A stretch of DNA of 10,573 nucleotides from Planctomyces sp. (lineage in GTDB: Bacteria > Planctomycetota > Planctomycetia > Planctomycetales > Planctomycetaceae). Numbering within the stretch: the stretch's first letter is position 1; every line of letters starts with the position of its first letter. The translations under genes and the position numbers were made by a program. The stretch lies in contig SYLK01000906.1 of the NCBI GenBank assembly GCA_005809115.1, forward strand, positions 1 through 10,573, written 5' to 3'. Of the stretch, positions 8,045-10,573 are shown piece by piece. Below the pieces are notes generated by a model. That model worked only from the letters and a program-made list of their open reading frames with translations, made no database searches and was not told where the DNA came from.

Positions 8045-9481
8045 TTAATCTCTGGCCGGTCCCGGGCGACGTTTCGTGCCTCGGAATGCGTCGTGGCGGC
8101 GGCGCGTTCTGGATCTGTTTTCTTCGCCGGTCCCGACACAGACAACCTCGTACAGGATTGCTCTGGTATCTCCCGTACGCCGCAGAATTCGGCCAAGCCG
8201 CTGTCGCGCCTGCCGTGAGGACGCCATGCCGCCGATCACAATCGCCAGTTTCGCGGCCGGAACGTCCACGCCTTCATCCAGTACCTGATTGGCCACGATG
8301 GCGGGGTAGACACCCTGTTCAAAACCCTCCAGGACATCCAGTCGCTCCTTTCTGCCGCAGTGATTCAGCAGGCAGGGAATCAGAAATCGCACGGAGACGT
8401 CACGGGCCATGGCGTTCGAGCCGGTGAAGACAATGCATCGCTCCCCGGCGTGCAGTCGAAACAGATCTTCCAGCACTCGCAGCTTCTCTTCAGCACGATC
8501 TTCAATCGCACGTCGGGCGTGGTACGCTTTGAGTGCACGTCGGGAGTCGGCGGAAACCGCGCTTTCGGCGCACAGATCTTCCCACCGGAACGTGGCATTC
8601 TGCGATCGCTGCAGATGCATCCAGGACCGGACATCCTCGGACAGCCGGCTGTAGCGCTGCTGTTCGCGGTCGGTCAGATGCACCGGAATCCGGACGACGT
8701 CGTAGTCCGCAAGTGTCCGACCGCGAATGTCGTTCAACTGCAGCTCATAGACCTTCGGTCCAATCAGATCACTGAGATCAGAATCTCGTCCATCGGACCG
8801 CTCCGGAGTCGCGGTCAGCCCCAGCCGAGCCGGAGACACGGACATGCGGGCGGCGTCGCGGCGAATCGGTCCGGGCAGATGATGGCACTCGTCGAAGATG
8901 ATCAGCCCGAAGCGGTTGCCCAGAACCGGCATCTGAATACAGGCACTGTCGTAGGTTGTGACCGAGACCGGATGAACGCGGCAGATGTTGTCACCGATGA
9001 TTCCCGCCTCATAGCCGAGGCTGCGCAGAATCCGGCGGTGCCACTGATACATCAGGTCCCGCACCGGGGCGACGACCAGCGTCGCTGTCCGGGTCTGCTG
9101 CATGATGGACAGGGCGACTTCCGTCTTGCCGCTTCCCGTGGGCATGATGACGCAGCCTCGCCTGCCGGCCGCGAGCCACGCTGCCACAGCGGCCTGTTGC
9201 TCCGGACGCAGCTCGTGAACGGCTGTGTCGCGCCAGCCGACCGGAGCCCAGTCGCACACAGCATCCTCGAACTGAATCCGGCGACGTCGCAGTTCAGCCA
9301 CAACGGCAGCGTAGTGCAGAGCGTCACACCGGGCTGCCTGCAGGCGGCCATCGTGCACCCAGACCCGATTCCCGAACCAGCGCGACAGCGCTTCCGCGGG
9401 AATCCCGGTCAACAGAAGTGTACCGGAGGCGAATTCCAGCCGAGCCGTCCGGATGCCGTGCTGATCAGGGAGACTTGTCAT
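8045..9481 (-). CDS. XPB/Rad25-family superfamily 2 DNA helicase
   Basis: A 478-aa ATP-dependent DNA translocase or helicase, probably acting in DNA repair or on stalled transcription. Visible motifs in order: Q-like LRPEQQAA (91-98), Walker A PTGSGKT (114-120, K119), Walker B DECHH (197-201), motif III LTATPERSDGRD (222-233) followed by DLIGPKVYEL, motif IV VFTGS (351-355), motif V VLDEGVDVP (400-408), and motif VI QARQRLGRILRR (424-435). The segment LGLTATPER..D...LIGPKVYE closely recalls XPB, where the RED motif follows; here the position reads R-S-D. The first 90 residues fit the small N-terminal domain of archaeal and bacterial XPB. The tail is Arg-rich, as in relatives. The ATG at 9481 has AAGG a few bases upstream, a weak ribosome site. 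Bacterial and archaeal XPB often sits beside a DUF790/Bax1 nuclease; none is seen on either side. A type III restriction-like helicase is the less likely alternative. Confidence 0.9.
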   Translation of the reverse strand: MTSLPDQHGIRTARLEFASGTLLLTGIPAEALSRWFGNRVWVHDGRLQAARCDALHYAAVVAELRRRRIQFEDAVCDWAPVGWRDTAVHELRPEQQAAVAAWLAAGRRGCVIMPTGSGKTEVALSIMQQTRTATLVVAPVRDLMYQWHRRILRSLGYEAGIIGDNICRVHPVSVTTYDSACIQMPVLGNRFGLIIFDECHHLPGPIRRDAARMSVSPARLGLTATPERSDGRDSDLSDLIGPKVYELQLNDIRGRTLADYDVVRIPVHLTDREQQRYSRLSEDVRSWMHLQRSQNATFRWEDLCAESAVSADSRRALKAYHARRAIEDRAEEKLRVLEDLFRLHAGERCIVFTGSNAMARDVSVRFLIPCLLNHCGRKERLDVLEGFEQGVYPAIVANQVLDEGVDVPAAKLAIVIGGMASSRQARQRLGRILRRTGDTRAILYEVVCVGTGEENRSRTRRRHDAFRGTKRRPGPARD

Positions 9482-9525
9482 TGCCTTGCGCTGCCAACCG
9501 GGAATGCACTGCCGCCATTGAACGC

Positions 9526-9555
9526 AGTATGACGTCCCCGCGGCGAGCGTGTAAC
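9526..9555 (-). promoter_or_regulatory. Possible weak sigma-70-type promoter for the helicase gene
   Basis: On the minus strand GTTACA (9555-9550) and CATACT (9531-9526) are 18 bp apart and match the -35 and -10 consensus only partly. Transcription would begin near 9519, leaving a leader of about 38 nt before the ATG at 9481. The 22-bp repeats lie just upstream, which would suit activator or repressor sites. Chance matches of this quality are common. Confidence 0.2.
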
Positions 9556-9566
9556 AGAAATCCAGG

Positions 9567-9630
9567 ATTCCGACGCCATTCCGGCAGTATCTCGACGCCG
9601 TTCCGGCAGCATTCCGACGGCATTTCCGGA
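9567..9630. repeat. 22-bp tandem repeat (about 2.7 copies) upstream of the helicase
   Basis: Copies run 9572-9593, 9594-9615 and a partial 9616-9630. The first two share GACGCC(A/G)TTCCGGCAG and differ mainly at the end; the third begins GACGGCATTTCCGG. ATTCC at 9567-9571 matches the end of copy 2, so a further partial copy may precede. The first two copies hold a small inverted repeat (GCCATTCCGGC at 9575-9585, GCCGTTCCGGC at 9597-9607). The 22-bp spacing is about two helical turns, so bound proteins would lie on one face of the DNA. The block is 90-150 bp upstream of the helicase ATG and after the antiporter stop. Confidence 0.75.
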
Positions 9631-9647
9631 ACAGACCTTCTGTCCGG
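9626..9647. other. Hairpin downstream of the antiporter gene
   Basis: CCGGAACAGA (9626-9635), loop CCT, TCTGTCCGG (9639-9647) form a 9-bp stem with one bulged A. On the minus strand it lies 44-65 nt past the antiporter stop codon, the right place for a transcript end. No U-tract follows on either strand, so an intrinsic terminator is only a weak reading. It overlaps the last partial copy of the 22-bp repeat. Confidence 0.35.
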
Positions 9648-9690
9648 TGGCAGACTCCGAGGGCGAACCGTCCCCGCGGGTTCCGTCAGA

Positions 9691-10573
9691 TCATCCGGTT
9701 CCGCTGGCTCCCAGTGTTCCCGCAGCCCGGGCACGCCGACCATACACCAGTTCGAACAGCGGCGAGGCCATCAAAGTTGTGACAATGGCCATGACCACCA
9801 TGATCGAGAACAGCTCCGGAGTGATCAGCCCCCTCTGAAGTCCGATGTTCAGAATAATCAGTTCCATCAGGCCTCGCGCATTCATCAGTGTCCCGAGGGC
9901 CAGTGCCGTTGGCTGGTCCGTCCCGGTCAGTCGGGCAGCCGCCCAGCAGGCTCCCCCTTTCCCCAGACACGCAGCCAGCAGGACAACGCCGCACACCATC
10001 CACTGGTCAGACGTTGTAATCAGGTCCAGTCGGGTGTTCAGTCCGGAGTAGGCGAAAAACAGCGGCAGCAGCAGAGCCGTGGTGAGCGGTTCCATCTGAC
10101 GGGTGATCTCGGCAGTGGCCAGACCTCGCGGCATCGCGCATCCCAGCATGAACGCTCCGAAAACCGAGTGAATTCCGATGACGTCGGTCAGCCAGGCCGC
10201 CAGCATGAACACGGTCAGAACGACCGAGAACTGTTACGGGGAAACACTCCCGGCGCGGCTGACACGCTGCCCCAGCGGGCGCAGCAACCAGCGGACCACA
10301 GTCAGGACGACCAGTCCATATGATACGCCGCCACCAATGGCCCAGACCGCAATCGAAGCATCGGCATCGAAGCTGGCCAGAACAATCGCCAGCAGACACC
10401 ATGCGGCAGCGTCGTCAATCGCTCCTGCGGCCAGTGCCAGCGTCCCCAGTGTCGTGCCTGACAGACCACGTTCGACGATGATCCTGGCCAGCATCGGAAA
10501 CGCCGTGATGCACATCGACGCCCCCAGATACAGCATGGCCTCCATTCGGCCCACCTGGACGCCAAAGAAACCC
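9691..10573 (-). pseudogene. Cation:proton antiporter (CPA2 family), interrupted by an in-frame stop, 5' end outside window
   Basis: An inner-membrane antiporter exchanging Na+ or K+ for protons. The visible part starts at GFFGVQVGRMEAMLYLGAS and continues ITAFPMLARII, LGTLALAAGAIDDAAAW (the acidic IDD pair typical of the ion-binding helix) and a hydrophobic segment to RAGSVSP. A TAA codon (10236-10234) follows. The same frame then continues with QFSVVLTVFMLAAWLTDVIGIH, VFGAFMLGCAMPR, TLMNARGLMELIILNIGL and LFSIMVVMAIVTTLMASPL to a TGA at 9693-9691. About eight hydrophobic segments are visible over both halves, in family order and without loss of sequence. The interruption is thus a point nonsense change, not a frameshift or deletion. 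A restart at the ATG at 10212 has no ribosome site and would begin inside a membrane segment. A sequencing error, a recent pseudogene or read-through are all possible. The N-terminal part lies beyond the window. Confidence 0.8.
10234..10236 (-). other. In-frame TAA stop within the antiporter frame
   Basis: The minus strand reads CCG TAA CAG TTC. The residues on both sides join smoothly in the family pattern (a loop ending RAGSVSP, then a membrane segment from QFSVVL), so the stop replaces a single residue. One base change from CAA, GAA or AAA would produce it. Confidence 0.85.

Noticed and set aside
7790..8218. Plus-strand open frame of 142 codons crossing the inverted repeat
   Set aside because: It runs through the palindromic element into the helicase 3' end, has no domain, and shows no clear ribosome site.
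8360..9532. Long plus-strand open frame (390 codons) opposite the helicase
   Set aside because: Its translation has no recognisable domain. The minus strand carries all the SF2 helicase motifs in order, so this is a GC-rich shadow.
10140..10212. Separate gene starting at the ATG at 10212 (minus)
   Set aside because: No ribosome binding site is visible, and it would begin inside a membrane segment of a family normally encoded by one longer gene.
9418..10323. Plus-strand open frame of 301 codons spanning the helicase start, repeats and antiporter
   Set aside because: It crosses two genes and a repeat, and its Gln/Ser/Arg-rich translation is typical of antisense to a membrane protein.

Overview
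The window (about 10.6 kb, GC-rich) looks like chromosomal DNA of a member of the Planctomycetota. The main reason is the long central gene, which joins a Ser/Thr kinase with a 'DWG' metal-binding motif to a membrane helix, an Ala/Glu coiled coil and many WD40 repeats, an architecture I know mainly from that phylum. The end of a very large Pro- and acid-rich surface-type protein on the left, and long ORFs without strong Shine-Dalgarno sequences, agree with this. No ribosomal or phylogenetic marker is present, so the assignment is an inference.

Layout, left to right. Positions 2-1630 (+) hold the C-terminal 542 residues of a protein that begins outside the window. Positions 1784-7711 (+) hold one giant gene (about 1,970 aa) for a membrane-spanning Ser/Thr kinase with about 21 WD40-like blades outside the kinase domain. 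Positions 7712-8044 are a non-coding gap between convergent genes. Its right part (7949-8042) is a nearly perfect long inverted repeat that resembles a REP doublet (REPIN). Positions 9481-8045 (-) encode an XPB-family superfamily 2 DNA helicase. Positions 9482-9690 are a short non-coding stretch with a 22-bp tandem repeat and a hairpin, lying upstream of the helicase. Positions 10573-9691 (-) hold the C-terminal two thirds or so of a CPA2-type cation:proton antiporter, interrupted by one in-frame TAA codon.

How the genes relate. The two left genes point the same way, but a gap of about 150 bp separates them, so an operon is not shown. The helicase and antiporter share a strand with a 209-bp gap and look independently expressed. 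I see no complete new defence or mobile system. The best leads are the antiporter stop codon with the reading frame preserved on both sides, the REPIN-like element, the phased 22-bp repeats before the helicase, and the unusual HRD-to-NRD change in the giant kinase.
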